Shown here piece by piece: positions 1 through 8,717 of a DNA stretch of 64,000 nucleotides. Each line of letters opens with the position of its first letter. The stretch's first letter is position 1. The position numbers were made by a program, and so were the translations under genes. Below the pieces are notes generated by a model that saw nothing but the letters and a program-made list of their open reading frames with translations, had not been told where the DNA came from and did no database searches. This stretch comes from an uncultured Alphaproteobacteria bacterium (GTDB lineage Bacteria; Pseudomonadota; Alphaproteobacteria; RF32; CAG-239), in contig CALXYB010000004.1 in the NCBI GenBank assembly GCA_944392835.1, forward strand, positions 124,001 through 188,000, written 5' to 3'.

Positions 1-499
1 TGGCGCCCTCACCTACATTGGCGGGAGAAATTAGTGTGGTGTTTGCGCCGACAAAACTGTTTTTGGCTATCTTGGTTTTGTGCTTATTGAAACCATCATA
101 ATTACTGATAACCAAGCCGCCACCAATCTCAACATTCTCTTCTATCTCGGCATCGGCAATATAATTTAGATGCCAAGCGGCTGTTTTGCTGCCTATGGTT
201 GAGCGAACAACCTCAACAAAATTTCCGACACCTGCGTTGCTTGCAATATGCGAACCGCCTCTTATTCTGGCAAAAGGTCCGATGATACAATTATCTTCTA
301 TAATAACATCTTCCAAGTGCGAAAAAGCCTTAATTGTGCAACCTTTGCCGATTTTGACTTTTTCACCAAAAACAACAAAGGGCTCAACCAATGTACCTGC
401 GGCTATCTCTGTATCTTCTCTGAAATAAACCGTGTCAACATCCAGAAACTCTACGCCTGACTTGGCAAACTTTTCTCTCAACTCTTGTTGATTCATCAT
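1..499 (-). CDS. GlmU-like hexapeptide acyltransferase, partial
   Basis: The visible 166 residues match the C-terminal left-handed beta-helix of GlmU, the acetyltransferase half that makes GlcNAc-1-P for UDP-GlcNAc synthesis. Conserved stretches include GPFARIRGG, VGNFVEVV, the catalytic-His segment WHLNY and NYDGFNKHKT. The gene begins directly at the acyltransferase half: ATG ATG at 499/496 follows an AGGA ribosome site, and no uridyltransferase domain precedes it. The start lies 10 bp after the stop of the Sel1 gene, so the two are probably co-transcribed. The 3' end lies outside the window. It may be half of a split GlmU or a related sugar N-acyltransferase; the Lys after FVE in GlmU is replaced (VVR), so the substrate is uncertain. 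Confidence 0.75.
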   Translation of the reverse strand, partial: MMNQQELREKFAKSGVEFLDVDTVYFREDTEIAAGTLVEPFVVFGEKVKIGKGCTIKAFSHLEDVIIEDNCIIGPFARIRGGSHIASNAGVGNFVEVVRSTIGSKTAAWHLNYIADAEIEENVEIGGGLVISNYDGFNKHKTKIAKNSFVGANTTLISPANVGEGA

Positions 500-509
500 A
501 TATTCCTAT

Positions 510-1679
510 TTATTTGCGGCGTTGGAAACTCATATTTTTCATATTCTCATCAACATATTTGCGGACATCGTTGCCGAAAGTTTGTTTGACATAGGAGGTT
601 AAATCTGAGGGTTGCTCAACATATTTTTCAGCTTCCGCCTGAGCTTGCAAAAGCTCCTCTATCTTCATTACTTTTTCTATGGCATCTCGTTTTTCAGCTG
701 CTTTCGGTGCGCCTCTTACCGCAGCGATGTTAAACAAAACATGAGCTCTATAAACATCTTTTGGATAAGCTGTACCCAATGCCAAAATATCGCCGAGTTC
801 CATCATGGCATCTACGTTACCCTGATTGACTGCTAAACGCAAAAACTTAACCGCATTACCATAGTTTTTGGTAATACCATGACCGTTCAGATACAAGACT
901 GCCATCATATATTGTGCTTCGGCATATTCTGCGTTGGCGGCTTCGCGAATGAGCTTAACAGCCTTACCATAATCTTGCGGATAGATAAAACCTTTATAAT
1001 ATGCATAACCCAACATAAACTTAGCTGTCGGATTGCCTTTTTCTGCCGCCTTCTTAAACAACTCCATAGCTGCCTGGCTGTTTTTGCCAATGTTTGAACC
1101 GCTTAAGTAGATGAAAGCCAAATTAACTGCCGCTTCAACATTGCCTAATTTGGCGGCTTCGTCAAACAAGGTTACAGCTTTCAAAAAGTCTTTTTCCGTG
1201 CCTATTCCGCTGTAATACAAACTTCCTAAGTTATTGATAGCGACGTTGTCTTTTTGAGCTGCTGCCATATTATAATAACGGAAAGCTTTGTCATAATCTA
1301 TATCTACGCCCTCTTCACCATAAAGGTACATATAACCCAAGGTTAGCTGAGCATTAACATCTCCTTCTTCTGCTTGGCGGGTTATGCGCTGAACAAAAGT
1401 TTCTTTCTTTTCATTCGGACGAGCATAAACTTTATGTGTATCTTCCTTTTTTGAAAAAGAAAAATTCATAAAAGAAAAAATGCCTTTATCATCTGCTTCT
1501 GTTTCTGCTGGCGTTGCGGCGATGTCTTCTGTTTTTTCGTCTCCGCTGTTTATTTTTTTAACCGTATCCGTCAAGCTTAATTGCGGAGCAGCTTTTTTGG
1601 CAGAGACAGACGGCACCTGCGCATAAGCACATTCCGTTACACCCCAAATTGCGGCAAACAACAAAACAAAAATACGCAT
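510..1679 (-). CDS. Secreted Sel1-repeat protein
   Basis: The 389-residue protein has an N-terminal signal peptide (MRIFVLLFAAIWG, cleavage likely after AYA) and a Thr/Glu-rich linker. From about residue 95 to 340 it carries a series of roughly 36-residue Sel1-like helical repeats, recognisable by A...LG.MY..G and A...Y..AA patterns. Sel1 repeats form alpha-solenoids that mediate protein contacts, often in the periplasm or at host interfaces; the partner is unknown. An AGGGGG ribosome site precedes the ATG. It lies 9 bp downstream of the 570-residue unknown gene and 10 bp upstream of the GlmU-like gene, so all three look like one leftward operon. Confidence 0.85.
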   Translation of the reverse strand: MRIFVLLFAAIWGVTECAYAQVPSVSAKKAAPQLSLTDTVKKINSGDEKTEDIAATPAETEADDKGIFSFMNFSFSKKEDTHKVYARPNEKKETFVQRITRQAEEGDVNAQLTLGYMYLYGEEGVDIDYDKAFRYYNMAAAQKDNVAINNLGSLYYSGIGTEKDFLKAVTLFDEAAKLGNVEAAVNLAFIYLSGSNIGKNSQAAMELFKKAAEKGNPTAKFMLGYAYYKGFIYPQDYGKAVKLIREAANAEYAEAQYMMAVLYLNGHGITKNYGNAVKFLRLAVNQGNVDAMMELGDILALGTAYPKDVYRAHVLFNIAAVRGAPKAAEKRDAIEKVMKIEELLQAQAEAEKYVEQPSDLTSYVKQTFGNDVRKYVDENMKNMSFQRRK

Positions 1680-1688
1680 CTTTCCCCC

Positions 1689-3401
1689 TTATCTTTCTGC
1701 AGTGCGTCCCGACAACGGAATTTCTATTTTCTTCCTTTTCTGACTTATGCTTTTATGATACATTCTTATTTGGCGCTGCGTCAATTTTTTTTCTTGTTTT
1801 GCAACCTCATTTTCGGCAGCGGCATAATCCTGCCAATATTTATCATCATAACTTCCACGATAGATGTTTTGGTTCATATCTGCTCTGAATTTGCGTGCCT
1901 TACCATAGTTATCCCAATCGCTTTTATCATAGCGGGGATTGTATTTTTTGCCCGAAATATAGTTTGGGTAAGTTTCATCTTGCCCCGTAATATCCACCTT
2001 GTCATGCAATGGCGAATATTTTAGCGAAATGGTTTTACGGTAGCGTTTGGATATTTCAAAAATACTATTTAGGTCATAGTTCCCGCGCGCGGCTACTATT
2101 GTGTTGTCCTTTTCCTTGGGATCAAACTCTTTTTCAACATCAAAAATTTTATGCGGACGAACCATATAACAACTTTTGATTAAGTCGTGGCAGGCTTTGT
2201 AAGTTCCGTCCTTATAGTCCGGCGGAATACGCAATGCTCTATATCCGTCTTCCAACCAGCGAACTTTTTCTAAGACCATCATATTGTATTCATGGTTGGC
2301 TTGTTTATTAATCTTCTGGATACTTTTTTTCAGCAGATTAATTTTATATTCGGTGCGCTGAACTTCCTGTGCAGACATTTTCTCTTTTTCCGCATGTAAA
2401 TTTTCTTCTAATGCGCGTTGCTGCTCATATAATAAATGCGTTTGTAAATCTGCACGATAAAAAATATCTATTTTGAGCTGCAGCTCAGCCTTTAACTCCC
2501 CGCCGTTTTCTAAAGGCAAGTGCATAAAAAGCTTGTCATCATAATAGTTTTTGCCGTTCTTTTTGAGTTGGGCACAATTTCTCATATCATTGTCATAAAA
2601 CAAGCTACGCGTTTCCGCTGGATTTATGCCTAAGTTCGGAGCATTGGTCAGAGTGTTTCTGGTACGGCTCACACCGGTATAATATTTGCGCGTAATTGTC
2701 AGGCGCAAAATATCATTTATGCGCTGCATTGTTTTTTTTACCACTGAAAGCTCTTTTTGCAGACGCTCTAAGTCATTATGTTGTTTGTAGGATTCATTAA
2801 TTCTTTTAACATCTTCCATTTCTTCATTGCGGTAATCTTGAATTTTCTCAATAGCTCTTTTGGCTTTTTTCATTACCGGCAGGATAACGTAAACCGGATT
2901 ATTCTCCGTATCTCTGTATTCCAAACGCATACAAGTAAATGGCGTAACTTCCTTCAGGCTATAATTGGTTACAACATTTTCTCTGACTGTAATAATCTTA
3001 TTCTTCTTGGCATCTACATGCGGAATCTTTTGTATATGCATCTCAAGCTCGCCGTTCAGCGGGTTCATGCAAGCAATTTTTTCCGGAATACCGTATATCT
3101 CATATAATGCCCGATATACTTCACGGTAGGCTTTCATTCCGTCTCGGTAATAATTGAGTAAAAACTGTGTTTCTTCTTGATTGATTTTACGCGCAATATA
3201 AGCTTGAAAAATTTCGCGACAATTTTCTTTGTCATATTCCTTTTGGATAGCTTCAATCTCTTCGGAGCTTAATTTAACAATATCTTTTGCCGTTATATTT
3301 TGTGCAAAAACAGATGCCCCTGAAGAAAACAAAAAATTGTTACCAAACTCCTCACAAAGTTCTTGGTATATTTTTTTGCCAAATTCTACATCCGTTAGCA
3401 T
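1689..3401 (-). CDS. Unrecognised 570-residue cytoplasmic protein
   Basis: I do not recognise this protein. It has no clear signal peptide or membrane segment. It is rich in Lys, Glu and Tyr, with helical stretches around residues 180-240 and 320-380 that look like coiled coils (for example LQKELSVVKKTMQRIND). The C-terminal 60 residues are basic and Gln/Lys-rich. It is the first gene of the leftward operon with the Sel1-repeat protein. The ATG at 3401 has only a weak AAGATAAG ribosome site. The uninterrupted length and the tight spacing to the next gene support it as real. Confidence 0.75.
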   Translation of the reverse strand: MLTDVEFGKKIYQELCEEFGNNFLFSSGASVFAQNITAKDIVKLSSEEIEAIQKEYDKENCREIFQAYIARKINQEETQFLLNYYRDGMKAYREVYRALYEIYGIPEKIACMNPLNGELEMHIQKIPHVDAKKNKIITVRENVVTNYSLKEVTPFTCMRLEYRDTENNPVYVILPVMKKAKRAIEKIQDYRNEEMEDVKRINESYKQHNDLERLQKELSVVKKTMQRINDILRLTITRKYYTGVSRTRNTLTNAPNLGINPAETRSLFYDNDMRNCAQLKKNGKNYYDDKLFMHLPLENGGELKAELQLKIDIFYRADLQTHLLYEQQRALEENLHAEKEKMSAQEVQRTEYKINLLKKSIQKINKQANHEYNMMVLEKVRWLEDGYRALRIPPDYKDGTYKACHDLIKSCYMVRPHKIFDVEKEFDPKEKDNTIVAARGNYDLNSIFEISKRYRKTISLKYSPLHDKVDITGQDETYPNYISGKKYNPRYDKSDWDNYGKARKFRADMNQNIYRGSYDDKYWQDYAAAENEVAKQEKKLTQRQIRMYHKSISQKRKKIEIPLSGRTAER

Positions 3402-3468
3402 TGTCTTATCTTTCTATTCTCTTCTTAACTTATTTAGTATAAAAAGAATCGCATTTAAACGCAACAAA

Positions 3469-3492
3469 AAAGGCGGGGGGAAACCCGCCTTT
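3469..3492 (-). terminator. Terminator of flagellin 1
   Basis: A 9-bp perfect stem (AAAGGCGGG / CCCGCCTTT) with a 6-base loop is followed on the minus strand by a T-run. It lies 24 bp past the flagellin stop. Confidence 0.85.
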
Positions 3493-3515
3493 CTTATTGT
3501 TTTCTCGTGCTCTGA

Positions 3516-4550
3516 TTAGAACAAGCTCAATACAGACTGAGCAGCTTGTGATGCCAAACTCAAGGAGTTAATAGCCAACTGCTGTCTGGTCTGCAGAGCC
3601 AACATATTAGCTGACTCTTCGTTCATATCAGCCAAGGTCAACTTATCTGCACCTTCTTCAAGAACGTTAATCAAGTTCTCGGTGAACTCTTCACGGCCTT
3701 CAACAATTGAGTAGTTGTTACCAAATACCGATGCCATATTACGAAGCTGAGATACTGCGTTTTCTACGGCTTCAATAGACTTGTTGATTTCAGCTTTTTC
3801 AATTGTCTTTAAGGTGAACTTATTAGCTGATGTTGTAGTATATTCCGTTGCAACCAATACACCTTCTTTAACCAAAGTATCAAAATCTTTTGCGTTACTA
3901 TTCGCAATATCTGAAGTTACTTGATATACGGTTTCTGATGCGCCATTTGATTTTGTTACATAGGCACCCTTAGTGTATTCAGTTGAAACATTAAATTGGT
4001 TTGCAGCAGTATTTGCTGTTTTCTTAATCCAGCTGCTGGAAGAGCTTAACTTCAAACCGGCAGTAGAAGCATCTTTACCGCTTACAGTCAAAGAAGATGA
4101 ACGGTCTTCGTTAAATACAACCTTCAATTCCTGACCTGCTTCCAAAAGGTTTACGCCTTTGTAGCCAGAGTCTTTGGCAATACCATCAATCTGTTTTAGA
4201 ATCTCATCAAACTGTGTCATATAGTTTTCTACTTCAGAATTTTTTGAGGTATCGTTTGCTGAGGTTGCAATAGCCTTTGCTTGGTTAGCAAATTCCGTAA
4301 TTGCCTCAATACCTTCGTTGGCTGCCTGAATGGTTTGTACGGCCTGGCCCATACTATCCAACAATGAGCTCAAGTCGCTTGCACGGTTGGTCAAGGACTG
4401 CGCTGTGTAGTATGATGACGGGTTATCTATCGCTGAGTTTACTTTCTTACCTGTAGAAAGTCTTTCTTGGGTCATATCCATCAAGCTTTGGGTCTGTTGC
4501 AAAGACAACAAGTTTGAACGCATACTTGCGGTTAATGATATATCTGCCAT
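3516..4550 (-). CDS. Flagellin (copy 1)
   Basis: Flagellin, the subunit of the flagellar filament, 344 residues from the ATG at 4550. That start gives the MADISLTASMRSNL N-terminus and has a GGAG site 7 bases upstream; a longer in-frame start at 4580 would translate the leader and is unlikely. The N-terminal D0/D1 helices (residues 1-105) and C-terminal D1/D0 helices (from about 255, ending AAQSVLSLF) are nearly identical to copies 2 and 4. The central 175-250 region is variable and contains the pattern YTKGAYV..VYQV..DI....DFDTLVKEGVLV. It has its own promoter and terminator. Flagellins are exported by the flagellar apparatus without a cleaved signal. Confidence 0.95.
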   Translation of the reverse strand: MADISLTASMRSNLLSLQQTQSLMDMTQERLSTGKKVNSAIDNPSSYYTAQSLTNRASDLSSLLDSMGQAVQTIQAANEGIEAITEFANQAKAIATSANDTSKNSEVENYMTQFDEILKQIDGIAKDSGYKGVNLLEAGQELKVVFNEDRSSSLTVSGKDASTAGLKLSSSSSWIKKTANTAANQFNVSTEYTKGAYVTKSNGASETVYQVTSDIANSNAKDFDTLVKEGVLVATEYTTTSANKFTLKTIEKAEINKSIEAVENAVSQLRNMASVFGNNYSIVEGREEFTENLINVLEEGADKLTLADMNEESANMLALQTRQQLAINSLSLASQAAQSVLSLF

Positions 4551-4616
4551 GGCTTTTCTCCAAAATACTTTTGAACACATTTTTGTCTGCGATGTCTTAC
4601 TGACATTACAGGTTTT

Positions 4617-4645
4617 ATTTTAGCACAAACGAAGTATTATCTCAA
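4617..4645 (-). promoter_or_regulatory. Sigma70-type promoter of flagellin 1
   Basis: TTGAGA - 17 bases - TAAAAT, with a TGC extension before the -10. An upstream GTCAA block and the GTATTGA context around the -35 are shared with flagellins 2 and 4 and the large-protein gene at 17906-20671. Confidence 0.65.
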
Positions 4646-4771
4646 TACTTTGTTGACTAACTTGTCCCTATATTAGGTAAAAACACTAAATAAATTCTTA
4701 ATAAAATTTGGACTTTTAACGTATTTATATAACCTATTATATAAAGTATAAAAAAAATTTTTCTGTAATAA

Positions 4772-4798
4772 AAAAAGACGGGAAAATCCCGCCTTTTT
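4772..4798 (-). terminator. Terminator of flagellin 2
   Basis: Inverted repeat around GACGGGA / TCCCGCC with one mismatch, flanked by complementary A and T runs, so the minus-strand transcript ends in Ts. It lies about 20 bp past the flagellin 2 stop. Confidence 0.8.
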
Positions 4799-4818
4799 TA
4801 TTATTTTACGAATCGGCT

Positions 4819-5853
4819 TTAGAACAAGCTCAATACAGACTGAGCAGCCTGTGATGCCAAACTCAAGGAGTTAATAGCCAACTGCTGTCTGGTTTGCAGA
4901 GCCAACATATTTGCCGACTCTTCGTTCATATCAGCCAAGGTCAACTTGTCTGCGCCTTCTTCAAGAACGTTAATCAAGTTCTCGGTGAACTCTTCACGAC
5001 TCTCTACGATTGAGTAGTTGTTACCAAATACTGAAGCCATATTACGAAGTTTGGAAATTGCATCTTCTACTGCCGTAATAGATTTATTGATTTTGTCTTT
5101 CTCAATTTCTTTCAAGGTAAATTCGTTTGCTGCTGTTGTGGTATAGTCCGTTGCAACCAATACACCTTCTTTAACCAAAGTATCAAAATCTTTATCATTT
5201 GTATTTGCTATATCTTTTGCTACTTGATATACCGTTTCCGTTGCCCCAGTGCCTTTTGTAACATAATCACCTTTTGTATATGCGGTTGAAACAGCAAACT
5301 GATCTGCGTCCGTTTGAGGGGTTTCAGTTACCCAGCCGCTTGCATCACCCAACTTCAAACCGGCGGTAGAAGCATCTTTACCGCTTACGGTCAAAGAAGA
5401 TGAACGGTCTTCGTTGAAGACTACCTTTAATTCCTGATCAGCTTCCAAAAGGTTGACACCTTTGTAGCCAGAGTCTTTGGCGATACCGTCAATTTGTCTC
5501 ATAATCTCGTCAAACTGAGCCATATAGTTTTCTACATCTGATACTTTTGAGGTATCATTAGCTGAGGTTGCAATAGCCTTTGCTTGGTTAGCAAATTCCG
5601 TAATTGCCTCAATACCTTCGTTGGCTGCCTGAATCGTTTGTACGGCTTGTCCCATACTATCCAACAATGAGCTCAAGTCGCTTGCACGGTTGGTCAAGGA
5701 CTGCGCTGTATAGTATGATGACGGGTTATCTATCGCTGAGTTTACTTTCTTACCTGTAGAAAGTCTTTCTTGTGTCATATCCATCAAGCTTTGGGTCTGT
5801 TGCAAAGACAACAAGTTTGAACGCATGCTTGCGGTTAATGATATATCTGCCAT
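4819..5853 (-). CDS. Flagellin (copy 2)
   Basis: A 344-residue flagellin, the closest sister of copy 1. The start at 5853 (MADISLTAS) is fixed by GGAG in a leader identical to that of copy 1. The N-terminal ~115 and C-terminal ~95 residues match copy 1 almost completely, while the central part differs by scattered substitutions (YTKGDYVTKGTGATETVYQV against YTKGAYVTKSNGASETVYQV). The pattern of identical ends with a diverging centre indicates gene conversion among copies with selection or drift on the surface-exposed region. It is transcribed from its own near-consensus promoter. Confidence 0.95.
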   Translation of the reverse strand: MADISLTASMRSNLLSLQQTQSLMDMTQERLSTGKKVNSAIDNPSSYYTAQSLTNRASDLSSLLDSMGQAVQTIQAANEGIEAITEFANQAKAIATSANDTSKVSDVENYMAQFDEIMRQIDGIAKDSGYKGVNLLEADQELKVVFNEDRSSSLTVSGKDASTAGLKLGDASGWVTETPQTDADQFAVSTAYTKGDYVTKGTGATETVYQVAKDIANTNDKDFDTLVKEGVLVATDYTTTAANEFTLKEIEKDKINKSITAVEDAISKLRNMASVFGNNYSIVESREEFTENLINVLEEGADKLTLADMNEESANMLALQTRQQLAINSLSLASQAAQSVLSLF

Positions 5854-5921
5854 GGCTTTTCTCCAAAATACTTTTGAACACATTTTTCATCTGCGGCCCC
5901 CTACTGGGAACTACAGAATTT

Positions 5922-5950
5922 ATTATAGCACAAAAAAAGTACTTATTCAA
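5922..5950 (-). promoter_or_regulatory. Near-consensus promoter of flagellin 2
   Basis: TTGAAT - 17 bases - TATAAT with a TGC extended -10. This is the strongest-looking promoter in the flagellin array. The leader from here to the start codon is about 70 bases and closely resembles that of copy 4. Confidence 0.75.
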
Positions 5951-6018
5951 TACCTTATTGACTAATGGAGCTATTCTAAGTCTAAATACTAAATAAAATC
6001 TTAATTTTCCCTAATACA

Positions 6019-6048
6019 AAGAAAGGCGGGAAAAATCCCGCCTTTCTT
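6019..6048 (-). terminator. Terminator of flagellin 3
   Basis: A 13-bp perfect stem (AAGAAAGGCGGGA / TCCCGCCTTTCTT) with a 4-base loop, about 20 bp past the flagellin 3 stop. Confidence 0.8.
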
Positions 6049-6067
6049 GTTGTTTTTTGTGCTCTGA

Positions 6068-7201
6068 TTAGAACAATTTCAATACAGACTGAGCAGCTTG
6101 TGATGCCAAACTCAAGGAGTTAATAGCCAACTGCTGTCTGGTCTGCAGAGCCAACATATTAGCCGACTCTTCGTTCATATCAGCCAAGGTCAACTTATCT
6201 GAACCTTCTTCAAGAACGTTAATCAGACTCTCGGTAAAGTTCTCGCGGTTTTCAACGATAGAGTAGTTGTTACCGAACTCAGAAGCCATATTACGCAACT
6301 GAGTAATAGCCGCATCTAACTCATCAATGCTGGCATCAATTGCAACATTGTCCGGATTGTTCCATTTCGCTGCGCGAGAAATATTTAAACCTTCGTCTGA
6401 TGTATCTGCAAAGGTACCTTTAATTGTCAGGTATGAAGAACGGTCTTCATTGAAAACAACCTTGAGGTCATTGCCCTGCAAGAGGTTTACACCTTTGTAG
6501 CCAGAGTCTTTGGCCAGTTGGTCAATCTGGCTCAAGATTTCGTTGTATTGAGACATTGAACTCTGACGTGTGGTGTTACCGATTTCGCCATCAAAAGTGA
6601 TGCCGGAAATTGTACCGCTAATCTTGGCTACAACACCTTTATCATTGCTGATTCTGATTTGTCCGTTTTCAACCGTTGCGGTGAATCCTTTGATTTCTTC
6701 TCCTTCAGCATCAAGAACACCAGTCGTATCAGCATTCAAAGCAGCGGCGATTTTTGTAGCTGCTTGCTCCAGAGTGTCTGCTGCCGCCAAAGCCACTTCA
6801 ATATCTTGATCGGCCATTCCCTCAATAGATACCGTTAAATCTTGAGTATCAGCAGCGGCTGTATAAGTACCGGAAGACAACGCACCTTTGATTGTTGCAT
6901 TATCACGAGCCGTGTTTGCAATAGCCTTGGCTTGCTGTACGAAATCCGTAATTGCCTCAATACCTTCGTTGGCTGCCTGAATGGTTTGAATACCTTGTCC
7001 CATACTATCCAACAAAGCATTTAAGTCGTTTGCACGGTTGGTCAAAGACTGTGCTGTGTAGTATGATGACGGGTTATCAATTGCTGAGTTTACTTTTTTA
7101 CCTGTGGATAACCGCTCCTGAGTCATATCCATTAAGTCCTGGGTCTGCTGCAAGGAAAGCAGGTTAGAACGCATACTTGCTGTTAATGAAATATCTGCCA
7201 T
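6068..7201 (-). CDS. Flagellin (copy 3), with Flagellin_IN-type insert
   Basis: A 377-residue flagellin starting at 7201 (GGAG 7 bases upstream). The ends match the other copies, but the C-terminus is QSVLKLF. It lacks the YTKG-type centre and instead has an earlier ~100-residue insert at about residues 112-215. That insert reads like a flagellin hook IN motif (LTVSIEGMADQDIEVAL, DTLEQAATKIAAALNA, GQIRISNDKG). Its leader and upstream region differ from those of copies 1, 2 and 4, and I see no matching promoter. It is therefore probably regulated differently or used at a different filament position; that is inference. Confidence 0.95.
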   Translation of the reverse strand: MADISLTASMRSNLLSLQQTQDLMDMTQERLSTGKKVNSAIDNPSSYYTAQSLTNRANDLNALLDSMGQGIQTIQAANEGIEAITDFVQQAKAIANTARDNATIKGALSSGTYTAAADTQDLTVSIEGMADQDIEVALAAADTLEQAATKIAAALNADTTGVLDAEGEEIKGFTATVENGQIRISNDKGVVAKISGTISGITFDGEIGNTTRQSSMSQYNEILSQIDQLAKDSGYKGVNLLQGNDLKVVFNEDRSSYLTIKGTFADTSDEGLNISRAAKWNNPDNVAIDASIDELDAAITQLRNMASEFGNNYSIVENRENFTESLINVLEEGSDKLTLADMNEESANMLALQTRQQLAINSLSLASQAAQSVLKLF

Positions 7202-7465
7202 AGTTTTCTCCAATCTTCTGTTAATCCTTGATAAGCCTTGCTTTTTACCGTTACGGGAGAACCATTTTGCCGTGTCGGAGCACCAAAACTCATCTCAAGT
7301 ATTGAAAAAATTTTTTACCATTTCTTAATAATTGTCAACACCTAAAAATTTGTCGGTATATAACTATCCGCTTATAAAGCCTGAAAAAAATTTTTTCTCA
7401 TTGCTTTGTGAAGATATAAATGCAAATACTATGCCAAATTATCTATAACGCACAAATAAACCACA

Positions 7466-7501
7466 AAAGAAAGGGCGGAGATTTGTCTCCGCCCTTTCTT
7501 T
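7466..7501 (-). terminator. Terminator of flagellin 4
   Basis: A 16-bp perfect stem (AAAGAAAGGGCGGAGA paired with its complement) with loop TTTG, about 20 bp past the flagellin 4 stop. Confidence 0.85.
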
Positions 7502-7520
7502 GTTATACCCTCTGTTCTGA

Positions 7521-8537
7521 TTAGAACAAGCTCAATACAGACTGTGCAGCCTGAGACGCTAAACTCAAGGAGTTAATAGCCAACTGCTGTCTGGTCTGCA
7601 GAGCCAACATATTAGCCGACTCTTCGTTCATATCCGCCAAGGTCAATTTATCTGCACCTTCCTCAAGAACGTTAATCAAGTTCTCGGTGAATTCTTCACG
7701 ACTCTCTACGATAGAGTAGTTGTTACCAAATACGGATGCCATATTACGAAGTTTGGAAATCGCATCTTCTACTGCCGTAATAGAATTGTTAATTTCGGCT
7801 TTGTTTATAAGGCTAAATTTATCAGTAGTGCCTTCATTAACTTCGGCAACTTTCACCAAAGTTCCTGCCTCTATTAATTCATTCAAATCAACGGGGGTGC
7901 CACCGCTTCCATCATAGTCAGCTGTTACTTTATATACATCTTTACCATTATATTTATAGTCGCCTTCGCTAGCTTCTCCTGTTGTGCTAAACTGTGTAGC
8001 GGTCTTAGTTTCAACCCAAGCGCTGGAATCACCCAATTCCAATCCGGCTGTAGAAGCATCTTTACCACTTACGGTCAAGGAAGATGAACGGTCTTCGTTG
8101 AAAACAACTTTCAATTCCTGACCTTCTTCCAAAAGGTTTACACCTTTATAGCCAGAGTCTTTGGCGATACCGTCAATTTGTCTCATAATTTCATCAAACT
8201 GCGCCATATAGTTTTCTACATCTGATACTTTTGAGGTATCATTAGCTGAGGTTGCAATAGCCTTTGCTTGATTTGCAAATTCGGTAATTGCTTCAATACC
8301 TTCGTTCGCCGCCTGAATCGTTTGTACGGCTTGACCCATACTATCCAACAATGAGCTCAAGTCGCTTGCGCGGTTGGTCAAGGACTGCGCTGTGTAGTAT
8401 GATGACGGGTTATCAATAGCTGAGTTTACTTTCTTACCTGTAGAAAGTCTTTCTTGTGTCATATCCATCAAACTTTGTGTTTGTTGCAATGACAACAAAT
8501 TGGAACGCATACTTGCGGTTAATGATATATCTGCCAT
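7521..8537 (-). CDS. Flagellin (copy 4)
   Basis: A 338-residue flagellin starting at 8537 behind the same GGAG leader as copies 1 and 2. The N-terminal region is almost identical to copy 2. The variable centre is shorter and Gly/Asp-rich (GEASEGDYKYNGKDVYKVTA, then DLNELIEAGTLVKV) but keeps the same order of motifs as copies 1 and 2, so these three centres share ancestry. It is the flagellin nearest to flbT and has its own promoter and terminator. Confidence 0.95.
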   Translation of the reverse strand: MADISLTASMRSNLLSLQQTQSLMDMTQERLSTGKKVNSAIDNPSSYYTAQSLTNRASDLSSLLDSMGQAVQTIQAANEGIEAITEFANQAKAIATSANDTSKVSDVENYMAQFDEIMRQIDGIAKDSGYKGVNLLEEGQELKVVFNEDRSSSLTVSGKDASTAGLELGDSSAWVETKTATQFSTTGEASEGDYKYNGKDVYKVTADYDGSGGTPVDLNELIEAGTLVKVAEVNEGTTDKFSLINKAEINNSITAVEDAISKLRNMASVFGNNYSIVESREEFTENLINVLEEGADKLTLADMNEESANMLALQTRQQLAINSLSLASQAAQSVLSLF

Positions 8538-8605
8538 GGTCTTTCTCCAAAATACTTTTGAACACATTTTTTATCTGTGGCTCCCTACTGGGAACTACAG
8601 AATTT

Positions 8606-8634
8606 ATTGTAGCACAAAAAAAGCACCTATTCAA
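8606..8634 (-). promoter_or_regulatory. Promoter of flagellin 4
   Basis: TTGAAT - 17 bases - TACAAT with a TGC extension, in the same AGTCAA...GTATTGA context as flagellins 1 and 2. Confidence 0.7.
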
Positions 8635-8717
8635 TACTTTAATTGACTAATGGAATTATCCTAAGGCAGAAATCTAAACAAAGCATTAACGCTTAACTGG
8701 TTGATTTTACACCAATT

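Noticed and set aside
4551-4580. Longer flagellin starts giving MCSKVFWRKAM
   Set aside because: The GGAG ribosome site lies inside this stretch and flagellins begin at MADIS; the same holds for copies 2 and 4. The shared leader explains the open frame.
7202-7465. Sigma54 or sigma28 promoter for flagellin 3
   Set aside because: No GG-N10-GC element; CTCCGACA at about the right place resembles a sigma28 -10, but no TAAA-type -35 accompanies it.
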